The notes: generated by a model not told the origin, from the letters alone. A DNA stretch of 64,000 nucleotides from MED-G116 sp038107835 (GCA_038107835.1 JAYNHH010000007.1:1-64000); one strand, 5' to 3'. Positions 16,460 to 25,574 are shown, numbered from the stretch's first letter. A program made the numbers and translations.

Positions 16460-17720
16460 ACGCAATGCACCGAAACTGCAGACATTCGGCTGCCGCCTCA
16501 ATATCTGGGAATCAGAAGTCATGCGCAATCAGGCGGCAGATGCCGGGCTGAATGATGCGATCATCTTCAACACCTGCGCCGTCACCTCCGAGGCGGAGCG
16601 GCAGGCGAGACAGGCTATCCGCCGCGCGCGCAGGGAAAATCCTGATGCACGAATTGTCGTGACCGGATGCGCGGCCCAGATCGCCCCGCAGAACTGGGCG
16701 GACATGCCCGAAGTTGATCATGTTATCGGCAATCACGAGAAGCTGCAGCCTGATCAGTGGCAGGCGCTTGGCGCTGGCGAAGGTGGCGGTGATATCGTGG
16801 TTGGTGATGTGATGAGCCTGCGAGAGACGGCATCTCACATGGTTGACGGCTTCCATGGTCACACAAGGGGGTTCCTGCAGATCCAGCAGGGATGTGATCA
16901 TCGCTGTACCTTCTGCATAATCCCCTATGGCCGTGGAAACAATCGGTCTGTGCCGCGCGACCAGATTGTCCAGTCGGCCAGAAAGCTGATTGATGATGGC
17001 TGCGCCGAGATTGTGCTGACCGGCGTCGACATCACATCCTGGGGAGCAGATATTCCCGGTCGCCCGCGCCTTGGCCAGCTTGTCCGGCACCTGCTTGCCG
17101 CCCTGCCTGATCTGCCCCGGCTTCGCCTGTCATCGGTTGATCCGGCTGAACCCGATCATGATCTGATGGAAATGCTGAAGTGCGAGGAGAGGCTGATGCC
17201 GCATCTGCACCTATCCATCCAGCATGGTGATGATCTGATTCTCAAACGCATGAAGCGGCGGCATCTGGCGCGTGATGTGATCAGATTCTGTGACGAGGCT
17301 CGCCGCCGGCGCCCGGATATTGTCTTTGGTGCCGACATGATTGCCGGTTTTCCAACCGAGACAATGGCAGCGCACGAAGCGAGTCTTGATCTGATCAAGC
17401 GGGCAGGGATCACCTTTTTGCATGTGTTTCCGTTCTCGCCCCGTGAGGGAACGACGGCAGCGTTGATGCCACAGCTTGATGGTGGCCTCATTCGTGAACG
17501 TGCTGCCGCATTGCGTGATTGCGGCAGGACCAGGCAATCGGTTTTCTTTGCAAACGCGGTTGGCAGCCGTGATCAGATGCTTGTCGAGACAGGTAATATG
17601 GGCCACGGCCGCAATTACAGCAGGATGCAGCTGAGCGGAGATTATGTGGCCGCGGGAAGCCTCGTGGATGTGACAGTCAAAGAGTCGCAGAATGATCTGT
17701 TGGTAGTCCAAAGGTGCTGA
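16452..17720 (+). CDS. mtaB: tRNA t6A37 methylthiotransferase MtaB
   Basis: A 422-residue radical-SAM methylthiotransferase that converts t6A37 to ms2t6A37 in tRNAs reading ANN codons. The N-terminal UPF0004 domain carries its three Cys in FGCRLN, FNTCAVT and VTGCAAQ for the second cluster. The radical-SAM motif is CDHRCTFC (CX3CX2C). The C-terminal TRAM-like part ends the protein. The opening LQTFGCRLN is typical of MtaB rather than MiaB, which usually has TYGCQMN. Co-located between dapF and ftsY, with 8-base overlap and 1-base gap, as in many alphaproteobacteria. Confidence 0.92.
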   Translation: MAERNAPKLQTFGCRLNIWESEVMRNQAADAGLNDAIIFNTCAVTSEAERQARQAIRRARRENPDARIVVTGCAAQIAPQNWADMPEVDHVIGNHEKLQPDQWQALGAGEGGGDIVVGDVMSLRETASHMVDGFHGHTRGFLQIQQGCDHRCTFCIIPYGRGNNRSVPRDQIVQSARKLIDDGCAEIVLTGVDITSWGADIPGRPRLGQLVRHLLAALPDLPRLRLSSVDPAEPDHDLMEMLKCEERLMPHLHLSIQHGDDLILKRMKRRHLARDVIRFCDEARRRRPDIVFGADMIAGFPTETMAAHEASLDLIKRAGITFLHVFPFSPREGTTAALMPQLDGGLIRERAAALRDCGRTRQSVFFANAVGSRDQMLVETGNMGHGRNYSRMQLSGDYVAAGSLVDVTVKESQNDLLVVQRC

Positions 17721-17721
17721 T

Positions 17722-18639
17722 ATGAGCTGGCTTCAGAAACTTAAAAATGGGCTTGGCAAGACCAGCGCCAAGGTCACAAGCCAATTGTCATCCCTGCTTG
17801 GCAGGTCGAAAATTGACGCGGCCTCTCTTGAGGAGGTTGAGGATGCGCTGATCGCTGCGGATCTCGGTACGCAGTCAGCAATGCGTCTGGCGGCGTCAAT
17901 GCGCAAATACAAATTTGATGGACCGGTCACCAGTGAGTCGCTGGCTGCGGCGCTGTCAGATGGGATCACCGAAATTCTGGAACCGGTCGCTGCCCCGATC
18001 GCCATACGTGATGATGCCAAGCCGCATGTTATCCTGCTGGTTGGGGTCAATGGGTCGGGAAAGACAACGACTGCCGGCAAACTTGCCCAGCAATGGCGGG
18101 CCGAGGGCAAAAGCGTGATGCTGGCTGCCGGTGATACGTTTCGCGCTGCCGCTATCGAGCAGTTGCAGATCTGGGGTGAACGCACCGGAACCGAGGTAAT
18201 CGCGGGCGCTCAGGGTGGTGATGCCGCGGCGCTCGCCTATACGGCGATGGAAAAGGCTGCGGCGACGGGAACGGATGTGCTGATCATCGACACGGCGGGC
18301 CGATTGCAGAATCGGGCTGAGCTGATGGATGAGCTGGCAAAGATCGTTCGGGTGATTCGCAAGCTGGATGATACAGCGCCGCACAATTCCATCATCGTCC
18401 TCGATGGTACGGTCGGGCAGAATGCGATCAGCCAGGTCAGAGCCTTCCAGACGGTCGCTGATGTCAGTGGGCTGATTGTCACCAAACTTGATGGCTCGGC
18501 CAAAGGTGGCATCGTGATTGCGCTTGCCGAGGAATTTGGTATCCCCGTCCACGCCGTTGGCGTTGGTGAGGGCGCGGATGATTTGCAGGCATTTGCGGCG
18601 CGTGATTTTGCCAATGCCCTCACCGGTGCTGGCGAATAG
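17722..18639 (+). CDS. ftsY: Signal recognition particle receptor FtsY
   Basis: A 305-residue SRP GTPase that docks ribosome-SRP complexes at the membrane. Motifs in order: helical N domain, G1 GVNGSGKTTTAGKL, DTFRAAAIEQL, the G3 DTAGRLQN, and G4 TKLDGSAKGG. It lacks the long acidic A domain of E. coli FtsY; the short basic helix MSWLQKLKNGLGKTSAK may serve as membrane anchor, as in other alphaproteobacteria. Its partner ffh lies 1 kb downstream across the inverted ydcF gene. The last 20 bases overlap the end of ydcF on the opposite strand. Confidence 0.95.
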   Translation: MSWLQKLKNGLGKTSAKVTSQLSSLLGRSKIDAASLEEVEDALIAADLGTQSAMRLAASMRKYKFDGPVTSESLAAALSDGITEILEPVAAPIAIRDDAKPHVILLVGVNGSGKTTTAGKLAQQWRAEGKSVMLAAGDTFRAAAIEQLQIWGERTGTEVIAGAQGGDAAALAYTAMEKAAATGTDVLIIDTAGRLQNRAELMDELAKIVRVIRKLDDTAPHNSIIVLDGTVGQNAISQVRAFQTVADVSGLIVTKLDGSAKGGIVIALAEEFGIPVHAVGVGEGADDLQAFAARDFANALTGAGE

Positions 18640-19444
18640 CGCTCGCCTGTCCTGTCGCGCCGGGCAGCAGCTCGCTGCTGCGTCCTGTAAGCCGGTAAAC
18701 CACCAGTCCGGCAATTTCATGAAGCGTTTGCCGCATTGAGTTAAAGCCAAGTCGAAGACTGTAAAGCTGCTCGAAATCTGTTCCTGTGGTGTAATCGACT
18801 GGATAGGGGATGACCCCAGTCCATCCTGCCGCCTCGAAGCTCCCCATTGACCGTGGCATATGCGCGGCAGACGTCACCAGGATCCAGCGCGATCCGGGCT
18901 GGGGCAGAAGCATCTGCCGGCTGTTCACGGCATTTTCATAGGTGTTGCGGCTTGTCTTTTCGAACAGAACACGTGCCGCGGATACATTCAGATCAGACAG
19001 TATTCGCTGGATGATATCCGCCTCACTCCAGCCCCGGTGAAACAGCTTGCCAGAAAAGCCTGAAAAGACCAGTGGAACATCGGGGTGTTGCTGATGCAGG
19101 CGCAGGCCCATTGTCAGCCGTTCGGCACTCTGGTTCTGCTGTGGCTGGCCACGCTGTTGCGAGACAAGGCCAGACCCGGTGTGGCCGCCAAGCACGATGA
19201 CACCGTCAACCGGGCGCTCATCCAATGTTGGAATGGGAAAGCGGTTCTCAAGCAGCATCAGCCCCGCCTGCGAGAAAGGCAGAAACCCATAGAGGAGCGG
19301 CAGGCCAACAGCAAGCGCAACGCAGGTGCTTTGCAAACGCCGCCGCCGCCGCCATCTGGCGAGCCAGGCGACGATCAGCAGGAGAAAGGGGTGAGCCAAG
19401 GGTTCGAGAACCAGCGACAGAACCTTTGAGAGAACAAAAAACAT
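18620..19444 (-). CDS. YdcF/ElyC-family DUF218 membrane protein
   Basis: A 274-residue protein with two N-terminal membrane segments (about 5-28 and 38-62) and a periplasmic or cytoplasmic DUF218 domain. Domain motifs include VDGVIVLGGHTGSG, ERLTMGLRLHQQHPDVPLVFSG, FEKTSRNTYENAVNS and LVTSAAHMPRSM, matching the SanA/ElyC branch. ElyC affects peptidoglycan precursor supply and envelope stability; the reaction is unknown. The ATG at 19444 has no visible ribosome site, so translation may be leaderless or start slightly later. It lies inverted between the two SRP GTPase genes. Confidence 0.82.
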   Translation of the reverse strand: MFFVLSKVLSLVLEPLAHPFLLLIVAWLARWRRRRRLQSTCVALAVGLPLLYGFLPFSQAGLMLLENRFPIPTLDERPVDGVIVLGGHTGSGLVSQQRGQPQQNQSAERLTMGLRLHQQHPDVPLVFSGFSGKLFHRGWSEADIIQRILSDLNVSAARVLFEKTSRNTYENAVNSRQMLLPQPGSRWILVTSAAHMPRSMGSFEAAGWTGVIPYPVDYTTGTDFEQLYSLRLGFNSMRQTLHEIAGLVVYRLTGRSSELLPGATGQASAIRQHR

Positions 19445-19454
19445 AACACAATTC

Positions 19455-19484
19455 TTGACAATTTATCCCGGATAGCGCAATACA
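19455..19484 (+). promoter_or_regulatory. Possible promoter upstream of ffh
   Basis: A perfect -35 box TTGACA (19455-19460), an 18-base spacer and a weak -10 AATACA (19479-19484), in the 213-base spacer between divergent ydcF and ffh. It would give a leader of about 170 bases. Confidence 0.3.
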
Positions 19485-19657
19485 TCCCGCAATTCCCGGC
19501 CATTGCCGACCGATCTGACCCTAGCGGGTTCCATCCGTCCTTGAAGTTTTCGAGCACGGGTGCCATTTCGCTGTTCCGGTATTGCAGGTTGGCAGCTGAC
19601 AGGAAGTGGTGCGCAAGGTGACGGCCTCGCGGAAAAGAAAAAGGACTGATCGGCACG

Positions 19658-21160
19658 ATGTTTGACAGCTTGAAAGACAAGCTCCAGGACGTTTTCAGCG
19701 GCCTTGCCAGGCGCGGCGCGCTCAGCGAGGCCGATGTTGATGCAGCGCTGCGCGAGGTTCGTCTCGCACTGCTTGACGCTGACGTGGCTCTGCCTGTGGT
19801 CAAATCCTTCATCGCAAAAGTCCGTGACGGGGCCGTTGGTTCTGACGTGCTGAAATCAGTCCGTCCGGACCAGCAGGTCATCAAGCTGGTCAATGATGCG
19901 CTGACTGAGGTTCTTGGGGGTGATGCGGCGCCGCTGAATATTGCGACAAATCCACCATCGGTGATTTTGATGGCCGGCCTGCAGGGTTCTGGTAAGACCA
20001 CGACGGCCGGTAAGCTGGCGCTCCGCCTGCGTTCGCGCGAGCGCAAGAAGGTGATGCTGGCGTCGCTTGACGTCACCCGCCCTGCGGCACGTGAACAGCT
20101 GCGCTTGCTGGGCGAACAGGCAGAGGTTGGCGTCCTGCCGGAAGTTGACCACGAGACACCGGGACAGATTGCCAAGCGCGCATTACAGGCCGCTAAACTG
20201 CAGGCCTTTGATGTGCTGATTCTCGATACGGCTGGCCGGATCAGCATTGACGAAGCGCTGATGGCTGAATTGCGCGACATCAAAAAACTGACCGAACCGC
20301 ATGAGGTTCTGCTCGTTGCGGACGCGCTTACCGGTCAGGATGCGGTCAACACCGCCGAGTCATTCCACAATGCGATCGGAGTAACCGGAATTGTTCTGAC
20401 CCGCCTTGATGGTGACGCGCGCGGTGGTGCGGCGCTGTCGATGCGTCACATAACGGGCTGCCCCATCAAACTTGTTGGTGTTGGTGAAAAGCAGGATGCG
20501 CTTGAGGATTTCGACCCAGCCCGCATGGCCGGCCGCATTCTGGATATGGGCGACGTTGTCGCGCTTGTTGAAAAGGCAGCCGAGACCATCGAGGCGGATG
20601 AGGCCGAGCGCATCGCCAAACGGATGGCCAAGGGCCAGTTCGACATGAATGATTTTCTGGCACAGATTCGCCAGCTGCAGAAAATGGGTGGTCTTGGCGG
20701 TTTGATGGGCATGTTGCCGGGCATTGGCAAGATGCAGAAACAAATCGCTGCTGCTGGCATTGACGACTCGATGATCAAGCGCCAGGAAGCCATCATCCTG
20801 TCGATGACGAAAAAGGAGCGGGTGTCGGTCGGCCTGTTGAACGCATCTCGGCGCAAACGTATTGCTGCCGGCTCGGGAACCTCGGTTCAGGAAGTGAACA
20901 AGGTCGTCAAACAATATCAGGACATGTCGCGCATGATGAAAAAGCTGGGTGGTAAATCCGGTGCTGCAGCGATGAAGGCGATGATGGGTGGCGGCATGCC
21001 CGGCATGGGTGGTGCAGGTGGCGGCATGCCTGACATGGATGCGCTGTCAAAGGGAATGGGAAAGATGCCCAACATGCCGGGAATGCCCGGTGGCCTGATG
21101 GGCGGATTGCCGAAGGGATTACCCGGTCTTGGCGGAAAGCCATCGGGAAAGAAGAAATAA
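19658..21160 (+). CDS. ffh: Signal recognition particle protein Ffh
   Basis: A 500-residue SRP GTPase that binds signal peptides and 4.5S RNA. The N and G domains carry GLQGSGKTTTAGKL, DVTRPAAREQL, DTAGRISID and TRLDGDARGG. The M domain follows from about residue 300 with the Met-rich finger (MGGLGGLMGMLPGIGKM) and the RNA-binding SGTSVQEVN helix. The C-terminal 60 residues are a Gly-Met-Pro-rich tail (GGGMPGMGG repeats), longer than in E. coli but usual in alphaproteobacteria. It heads the ffh-rpsP-rimM-trmD-rplS order. Confidence 0.95.
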   Translation: MFDSLKDKLQDVFSGLARRGALSEADVDAALREVRLALLDADVALPVVKSFIAKVRDGAVGSDVLKSVRPDQQVIKLVNDALTEVLGGDAAPLNIATNPPSVILMAGLQGSGKTTTAGKLALRLRSRERKKVMLASLDVTRPAAREQLRLLGEQAEVGVLPEVDHETPGQIAKRALQAAKLQAFDVLILDTAGRISIDEALMAELRDIKKLTEPHEVLLVADALTGQDAVNTAESFHNAIGVTGIVLTRLDGDARGGAALSMRHITGCPIKLVGVGEKQDALEDFDPARMAGRILDMGDVVALVEKAAETIEADEAERIAKRMAKGQFDMNDFLAQIRQLQKMGGLGGLMGMLPGIGKMQKQIAAAGIDDSMIKRQEAIILSMTKKERVSVGLLNASRRKRIAAGSGTSVQEVNKVVKQYQDMSRMMKKLGGKSGAAAMKAMMGGGMPGMGGAGGGMPDMDALSKGMGKMPNMPGMPGGLMGGLPKGLPGLGGKPSGKKK

Positions 21161-21193
21161 ACAGATTCATTTGCCAATGAGAGGAATTAAAAC

Positions 21194-21727
21194 ATGGCTC
21201 TGAAAATCAGACTGGCACGCGGTGGTGCCAAGAAGCGTCCATTTTACCGGATCGTTGTTGCTGAGGCGTCAGCCCCGCGTGATGGCCGCTATGTGGAACG
21301 GGTTGGCACATATAACCCGATGGTGCCAAAGGATCATGATCAGCGTTTGACCCTGAATGGTGAACGGATCACCTATTGGATGGGCCAGGGCGCGCAACCT
21401 ACCGAGCGGGTGCAGAAAATGCTGGCGACTGCCGGTCTTGCCGAGGCGCCGGTGATTCGTGAACAGCCAAAGAAATCAGCCCCGGGCAAAAAGCGTGCGG
21501 AACGCGAGGCCGAGGCCGCCGAGGCCGCTGCCGCCGCTGCTGAGGAAGCTGCCGCTGAGGCCGCCGCTGCCGAAGACGCTGCTGCTATGGAAGAAGCTGC
21601 TCCTGCCGAGGAAGCCCCGGCCGAGGAGGCCCCAGCTGAGGAAGCTGCGGCTGCGGAAGAAGCTGCTCCTGCCGAGGAAGCCCCGGCTGAGGAAGCTGCT
21701 GCCGAAGAGGAAAAGGCAGAGGGATAA
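21194..21727 (+). CDS. rpsP: Ribosomal protein S16 with long acidic C-terminal tail
   Basis: The first 85 residues are a normal S16 (MALKIRLARGGAKKRPFYRIVVA, GRYVERVGTYNP), a small-subunit assembly protein. The protein then continues to 177 residues, about twice the family norm. Residues 92-103 are basic, then 104-177 are almost only Ala and Glu with Pro (EEAPAEEAPAEEA). A 33-base exact direct repeat 66 bases apart (21589-21621, 21655-21687) lies in the tail, so repeat slippage could explain its growth. Ribosome site GAGGAA precedes ATG 21194. The stop overlaps rimM by one base (TAATG). Confidence 0.95.
   Translation: MALKIRLARGGAKKRPFYRIVVAEASAPRDGRYVERVGTYNPMVPKDHDQRLTLNGERITYWMGQGAQPTERVQKMLATAGLAEAPVIREQPKKSAPGKKRAEREAEAAEAAAAAAEEAAAEAAAAEDAAAMEEAAPAEEAPAEEAPAEEAAAAEEAAPAEEAPAEEAAAEEEKAEG
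21589..21621 (+). repeat. 33-base direct repeat in the rpsP tail, copy 1
   Basis: Identical to 21655-21687, offset 66 bases (22 codons, in frame). It encodes part of the EEAAPAEEAPAEE repeat of S16. Confidence 0.7.
21655..21687 (+). repeat. 33-base direct repeat in the rpsP tail, copy 2
   Basis: Second copy of the repeat at 21589-21621; the base just after the repeat differs (T instead of C). Confidence 0.7.
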
Positions 21728-22323
21728 TGGCTGCTGGCCGGATATGTCTTGGTATGATTGTTGGCGTTCACGGTGTGCGTGGACATCTCAAAATCAAAGC
21801 CTACACGGGCAACCCGGCCGCGCTTGACCGATACGGACCGCTATCTCTTGACGATGGGAGGCTATTGCATCTCAAGGTCAAATCCGTGTCCGCAAAAGGT
21901 CCGGTCATTGCCATGGCGCAGGAGGTGACAGACCGCGACGAGGCCGAACTCATGCGAGGTCTCGAGCTGTTTATCAGCCGTGACGCCCTGCCACCAGCTG
22001 CGAATGATGAGGTCTATCATACAGACCTTATCGGCCTTGATGCGCGCGGCATGGACGGTGAGGCAATCGGTGTCATTGTGGGGCTTCATGATTTTGGTGC
22101 GGGTGACATTATTGAGGTAAAGCCACCTTCAGGACCGACGATGATGTTACCTTTTGCGCCCGAATACAGGGACGAGGTGAGACCAGAGGCAGGGTTTGTG
22201 ACGCTGTCACCACCGCCCGGCATGATCGAGCTGGCAGGTCTGGAGGGCAAGACGGACAAGCCGGACAGACGACCGGACCGGGGAGAAGCGCAAGATACCC
22301 GAAACAAGGGCGCATCGGAGTAG
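21727..22323 (+). CDS. rimM: Ribosome maturation factor RimM
   Basis: A 198-residue protein that helps mature the 30S head and binds S19. The N-terminal barrel shows ICLGMIVGVHGVRGHLKIK and the second part is the PRC-barrel with VYHTDLIGLDARGMDGEAIGVI. The last 25 residues are a charged low-complexity tail rich in Asp, Arg and Lys. Starts inside the rpsP stop and is followed by trmD four bases after its stop, so the block is one operon. Confidence 0.93.
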   Translation: MAAGRICLGMIVGVHGVRGHLKIKAYTGNPAALDRYGPLSLDDGRLLHLKVKSVSAKGPVIAMAQEVTDRDEAELMRGLELFISRDALPPAANDEVYHTDLIGLDARGMDGEAIGVIVGLHDFGAGDIIEVKPPSGPTMMLPFAPEYRDEVRPEAGFVTLSPPPGMIELAGLEGKTDKPDRRPDRGEAQDTRNKGASE

Positions 22324-22327
22324 TCAG

Positions 22328-23050
22328 ATGGCGGTCTCGCAATGGGATGCAACTGTTTTAACCCTGTTTCCGCAGATGTTTCCGGGACCTCTGGCCTCGT
22401 CGCTGGCAGGAAAATCGCTGAATCAGGGTATCTGGACGCTGAAAACGCTGGACATTCGGGACTTTGCAAGCGATAAGCACCGAACTGTCGACGACACCCC
22501 TCTTGGGGGTGGTGTCGGTATGGTGTTGAAGCCCGACATTGTTGCCGCCGCGCTGGCACATGTCGCGGAGGCACCCGGGCCCAGAATATACCTTACCCCG
22601 CGGGGCAGGGTTCTGGATCAACAGACGGTCCGTGATCTGGCAGGACAGCCCGGTGCTGTTTTTCTGTGCGGACGATATGAAGGCGTCGATCAGCGGGTGA
22701 TTGACGAGGCCGATATGATGGAGATCAGTATCGGTGACTACATCCTGTCTGGCGGCGAGCCTGCCGCGATGATAGTGATGGATGCGGTTGTCAGGCTTTT
22801 GCCCGGGGTGATGGGCAAGCAAGAGGGCCATCGCGACGAGAGTTTTGAGACCGGATTGCTGGAGCATGCGCAATACACGCAACCCAGGGTCTGGCAGGGG
22901 ATTGAGGCGCCGGCGGTTCTGGCGTCAGGCCACCACCAGAAGATTGCCGAATGGCGGTTGGCGGAGGCCGAAAGAGAAACGCAGGAGCGGCGTCCAGATT
23001 TGTGGGAACAATATCTGCAGGCGCAGCAAGAGCAGAAAACAAAAACTTAG
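22328..23050 (+). CDS. trmD: tRNA (guanine37-N1)-methyltransferase TrmD
   Basis: A 240-residue SPOUT methyltransferase that adds the m1G37 mark that prevents +1 frameshifts. The family motifs are complete: TLFPQMF at the start, LGGGVGMVLKPD, the trefoil-knot CGRYEGVDQRVID and ISIGDYILSGGE, and the catalytic-loop DESFETGLLEHAQYTQP. Full length. In the usual rimM-trmD-rplS order. Confidence 0.96.
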   Translation: MAVSQWDATVLTLFPQMFPGPLASSLAGKSLNQGIWTLKTLDIRDFASDKHRTVDDTPLGGGVGMVLKPDIVAAALAHVAEAPGPRIYLTPRGRVLDQQTVRDLAGQPGAVFLCGRYEGVDQRVIDEADMMEISIGDYILSGGEPAAMIVMDAVVRLLPGVMGKQEGHRDESFETGLLEHAQYTQPRVWQGIEAPAVLASGHHQKIAEWRLAEAERETQERRPDLWEQYLQAQQEQKTKT

Positions 23051-23111
23051 GTGATTTGTCTGCCAGGGTGCAGGCGTGAAATTGGAACGAGAGAACGAAG
23101 GGAAGCGAGCG

Positions 23112-23492
23112 ATGAATATCGTTGACCGTATTGGCAAGAAACAGATGGAAAATGCGTTGGCCCAACGCGAAATTCCCGAGTTTGCGCCCGGCGACACAGT
23201 GCGGGTTGATGTTAAGGTGGTTGAAGGCTCGCGTGAGCGTATTCAGGCCTTCGAAGGCGTATGTATCGCCCGCAAGAACAATGGGGTGAATTCCTCATTC
23301 ACAGTTCGCAAACTGTCCTATGGCGAGGGTGTTGAGCGGGTGTTTCCGCTACATGCACCCCAGGTCGCAGGCTTGACGGTCGTGCGTCGTGGCCGTGTGC
23401 GGCGCGCAAAGCTGTATTATCTTCGTGGCCGCACGGGCAAGGCAGCCCGGATTGCGGAAAAGACAACATACCGCGAGGCATCTTCTTCCTGA
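23112..23492 (+). CDS. rplS: Ribosomal protein L19
   Basis: A 126-residue large-subunit protein at the 30S-50S interface. FAPGDTVRVDVKVVEGSRE, AFEGVCIARKN and the final RRGRVRRAKLYYLR are all family-typical. ATG 23112 is chosen because it begins the family N-terminus and has GGGAAGCGAG before it; the upstream in-frame start at 23076 is not supported. A hairpin lies just after the gene. Confidence 0.95.
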   Translation: MNIVDRIGKKQMENALAQREIPEFAPGDTVRVDVKVVEGSRERIQAFEGVCIARKNNGVNSSFTVRKLSYGEGVERVFPLHAPQVAGLTVVRRGRVRRAKLYYLRGRTGKAARIAEKTTYREASSS

Positions 23493-23501
23493 TTGGCCTG
23501 A

Positions 23502-23527
23502 CCGGCAAGGGAGGATGTCCTCGCCGG
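23502..23527 (+). other. Stem-loop between rplS and leuC
   Basis: Outer stem CCGGC/GCCGG and inner stem GAGG/CCTC around ATGT, with a four-base bulge on the left side. No T run follows, so partial termination or mRNA end protection is more likely than full termination. Confidence 0.4.
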
Positions 23528-23546
23528 CAGACAACAGGAGAAAATC

Positions 23547-24950
23547 ATGTCGGCTCCAAAAACACTGTTTGATAAAATCTGGGATGCGCATGTTGTGCAT
23601 CAGCAGGATGATGGTACCTGTCTGATATATATCGACCGGCACCTTGTTCACGAAGTGACAAGCCCACAGGCATTTGAGGGTCTGCGCAATACCGGGCGCG
23701 CTGTCCGTTCGCCTGAGCGGACGCTGGCAGTTGCGGACCACAATGTACCGACAACCGACAGGTCGCAGGGCATTGCCGACGAGGAATCACGCATCCAGGT
23801 TGAAACGCTGGCGCAGAATGCAGCCGATTTTGGCGTTCCCTATTTTGCCATGAACGATATCCGCCAGGGCATTGTCCATGTGATCGGGCCGGAGCAGGGG
23901 TTCACCCAGCCGGGCATGACCATTGTCTGTGGTGACTCGCACACGGCGACACATGGTGCTTTTGGTGCCCTTGCCTTTGGCATTGGCACATCCGAGGTCG
24001 AGCATGTGCTGGCGACGCAGACATTGATCCAGAAGCCGGCGAAGAACATGCGGATCACGGTTGACGGCGATCTTGCTCCGGGCGTGACAGCCAAGGACGT
24101 CATTCTGGCAATCATCGGCAAGATCGGTACCGCTGGCGGTACCGGCCATGTGATTGAATTTGCCGGATCGGCCATTGAGGGCCTCTCAGTCGAAGGTCGC
24201 ATGACAGTCTGCAACATGGCTATCGAAGCTGGTGCACGGGCTGGCATGATCGCACCGGATGAGGCAACTTTTGCCTATCTCGCCGACAAACCGATGGCAC
24301 CAAAAGGCGAGGTCTGGGACCAGGCGGTGGCCTATTGGCGCAGCCTGCCATCCGATGCGGGCGCGAAATATGACACCGAAGTTGTTCTGCCGGCGGCCGA
24401 GATTGCGCCGACGGTAACATGGGGCACAAGCCCGGAGGATGCGCTGGCAATCACCGCCTCGATTCCGGATCCCGATGCCGAGAAGGATGAAATGAAGCGC
24501 GCGAAGATCATGCGGGCGATTGAATATATGGGCCTCGCCGCAGGTCAGAAACTGACTGATGTAAAGATCGACACGGTCTTCATTGGCTCCTGCACGAACA
24601 GCCGGATTGAGGATCTGCGCGCTGCTGCCAGCCTTGCCGAGGGGCGCAAGGTTGCTGACGGAATGCGGGCACTGGTTGTTCCGGGGTCCGGTCTAGTCAA
24701 GGAACAGGCGGAAGCAGAAGGCCTTGACCGGATTTTCCGTGATGCTGGCTTTGACTGGCGTGAGCCGGGCTGTTCGATGTGTCTTGCGATGAATGCCGAC
24801 AAGCTGGATGAGGGTGAGCGCTGTGCCTCCACCTCGAACCGAAATTTTGAGGGCCGGCAGGGTCGTGGTGGCCGCACCCATCTCGTCAGCCCACAAATGG
24901 CAGTTGCCGCTGCCGTGACCGGACATCTGACAGATGTCCGGGATTTCTGA
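23547..24950 (+). CDS. leuC: 3-isopropylmalate dehydratase large subunit
   Basis: A 467-residue aconitase-type subunit that, with LeuD, isomerises 2-isopropylmalate to 3-isopropylmalate for leucine. The 4Fe-4S cysteines appear in IGSCTNSR and in EPGCSMCLAMN near the C-terminus, and the start TLFDKIWDAHVV is typical. VCGDSHTATHGAFG forms part of the active site. AGGAG lies eight bases before the ATG. Followed by leuD after 18 bases. Confidence 0.96.
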   Translation: MSAPKTLFDKIWDAHVVHQQDDGTCLIYIDRHLVHEVTSPQAFEGLRNTGRAVRSPERTLAVADHNVPTTDRSQGIADEESRIQVETLAQNAADFGVPYFAMNDIRQGIVHVIGPEQGFTQPGMTIVCGDSHTATHGAFGALAFGIGTSEVEHVLATQTLIQKPAKNMRITVDGDLAPGVTAKDVILAIIGKIGTAGGTGHVIEFAGSAIEGLSVEGRMTVCNMAIEAGARAGMIAPDEATFAYLADKPMAPKGEVWDQAVAYWRSLPSDAGAKYDTEVVLPAAEIAPTVTWGTSPEDALAITASIPDPDAEKDEMKRAKIMRAIEYMGLAAGQKLTDVKIDTVFIGSCTNSRIEDLRAAASLAEGRKVADGMRALVVPGSGLVKEQAEAEGLDRIFRDAGFDWREPGCSMCLAMNADKLDEGERCASTSNRNFEGRQGRGGRTHLVSPQMAVAAAVTGHLTDVRDF

Positions 24951-24968
24951 GCCAGGGGGGTTTGAACA

Positions 24969-25574
24969 ATGCAGAAATTTGATCAGCTGACGGGTGTTGC
25001 AGCACCGCTCAACATCCTGAACATTGACACGGATATGATCATCCCCAAGCAGTTCCTGAAGACCATCAAGCGCTCGGGGCTTGGCAAAAATCTTTTTGAC
25101 GAGATGCGTTACACCAGAGATGGTGCGGAAATTGTGGATTTTGTTCTGAACCGAGATCCATACAGGCAAGCAGAAATCATCGTCGCTGGCGATAATTTTG
25201 GCTGTGGCTCTAGCCGCGAGCATGCCCCATGGGCGCTGTTGGATTTTGGCGTGCGCTGTGTCATTTCGACGAGCTTTGCCGATATCTTTTTCAACAATTG
25301 TTTCAAGAACGGCATTCTGCCGATTGTTGTCTCAGCCGATGACCGTGACGCATTGATGGCCGATGCGTCGGACAGCGAGAACCCGGAATTGTCCGTCGAT
25401 CTGGTTGCGCAGACTATCCGCCGTCCAAATGGCGTGACCATTTCGTTCGAGGTTGATCCATTCCGCAAGACATGTCTGCTGGAAGGGCTGGATGACATCG
25501 GGCTGACGCTGGAGAAATCAGAAGACATTGCCAGCTTTGAGGAAACACGGCAGGCCAGTCAGCCCTGGCTTTAG
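24969..25574 (+). CDS. leuD: 3-isopropylmalate dehydratase small subunit
   Basis: A 201-residue swivel-domain partner of LeuC. The family start FDQLTGVAAPLN, the metal- and substrate-binding DTDMIIPKQFLK, and the active-site loop DNFGCGSSREHAPWAL are all present. Full length and ahead of leuB by 81 bases. Confidence 0.96.
   Translation: MQKFDQLTGVAAPLNILNIDTDMIIPKQFLKTIKRSGLGKNLFDEMRYTRDGAEIVDFVLNRDPYRQAEIIVAGDNFGCGSSREHAPWALLDFGVRCVISTSFADIFFNNCFKNGILPIVVSADDRDALMADASDSENPELSVDLVAQTIRRPNGVTISFEVDPFRKTCLLEGLDDIGLTLEKSEDIASFEETRQASQPWL

Noticed and set aside
21373..21786. Leftward Ala/Ser-rich frame opposite rpsP
   Set aside because: It is the antisense reading of the Ala/Glu repeat tail of S16.
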